A stretch of DNA of 64,000 nt from Saprospiraceae bacterium (GTDB taxonomy: Bacteria > Bacteroidota > Bacteroidia > Chitinophagales > Saprospiraceae), in contig JAGQWR010000002.1 in assembly GCA_020437105.1 (NCBI GenBank), positions 1 through 64,000 of the forward strand, given 5' to 3'. The notes under the pieces are model-generated. The model saw only the letters and a program-made list of their open reading frames with translations, searched no databases and was not told the DNA's origin. This document shows positions 63,994-64,000 of this stretch, piece by piece (within the stretch, counting starts at the first letter, position 1; each line of letters begins with the position of its first letter). The position numbers and the translations under genes were made by a program.

Positions 63994-64000
63994 AGGAGAT

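Overview
The window looks like chromosome of a Bacteroidota bacterium, probably of the Saprospiria/Lewinella type. Pointers are several type IX secretion system (T9SS) parts (PorQ, PorP/SprF, a PorE-like OmpA protein), cargo with C-terminal T9SS sorting domains, promoters of the TAnnTTTG type, a C39-peptidase ABC exporter, an NqrA gene and many small outer-membrane lipoproteins. Placement below phylum is inference.

Layout. 1-2946 (minus) is one open frame running off the left edge: a membrane-anchored NACHT/STAND NTPase whose C-terminus enters a 36-unit hexanucleotide tract coding Ala-(Gly/Phe/Val/Leu) dipeptides. 3283-7242 (minus) holds a small membrane protein, a VanZ-like protein, an F420-reductase-like oxidoreductase, a GNAT acetyltransferase, a secreted esterase and RlmN. 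7327-12463 (minus) has a T9SS-sorted Omp28-like protein, PEP carboxykinase and an orphan histidine kinase. 12669-18124 (plus) has UDP-glucose dehydrogenase, a YwqK/MORN lipoprotein, PorQ, and an ECF sigma factor coupled to an anti-sigma-like/beta-barrel protein. MscL and aconitase follow on the minus strand, aconitase divergent from a ScfR/RamB/PrpR-type regulator. 22850-27149 (minus) is a tight five-gene operon of lipoproteins, a cytochrome-like lipoprotein and a Tat-exported phosphatase-superfamily protein, followed by LolA. A C39 ABC exporter and HlyD subunit come next, then PBP4-type carboxypeptidase/TruA, DoxX, and the clpX-clpP-tig protein quality control operon. 37884-47980 carries tRNA-Leu(UAG), RelA/SpoT, a Fur-family regulator, PurA, a DPP-IV-like peptidase, YbjQ, SmpB and FeoAB. 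48014-52783 has an outer-membrane protein, a LysM glucosaminidase, and an S24 repressor divergent from ParA plus a ribbon-helix-helix partner. 52937-64000 has a cytochrome c / copper monooxygenase / T9SS fusion, SDR, Nudix, a Cys-rich secreted protein, a glycosyltransferase 9, PorP/SprF, an OmpA-family protein with a possible programmed frameshift into a DUF1573 frame, PnuC and NqrA.

Most of the window is core metabolism and envelope biology. The most unusual items are the NACHT protein with the hydrophobic dipeptide repeat at the left edge, the A10 slippery site joining OmpA to DUF1573, the cytochrome-copper monooxygenase fusion, the five-gene lipoprotein/Tat operon, the signal-anchored NqrA, the ECF/anti-sigma/barrel pair and the ParA/RHH/S24 module. 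No rRNA, insertion sequence or CRISPR array was seen.
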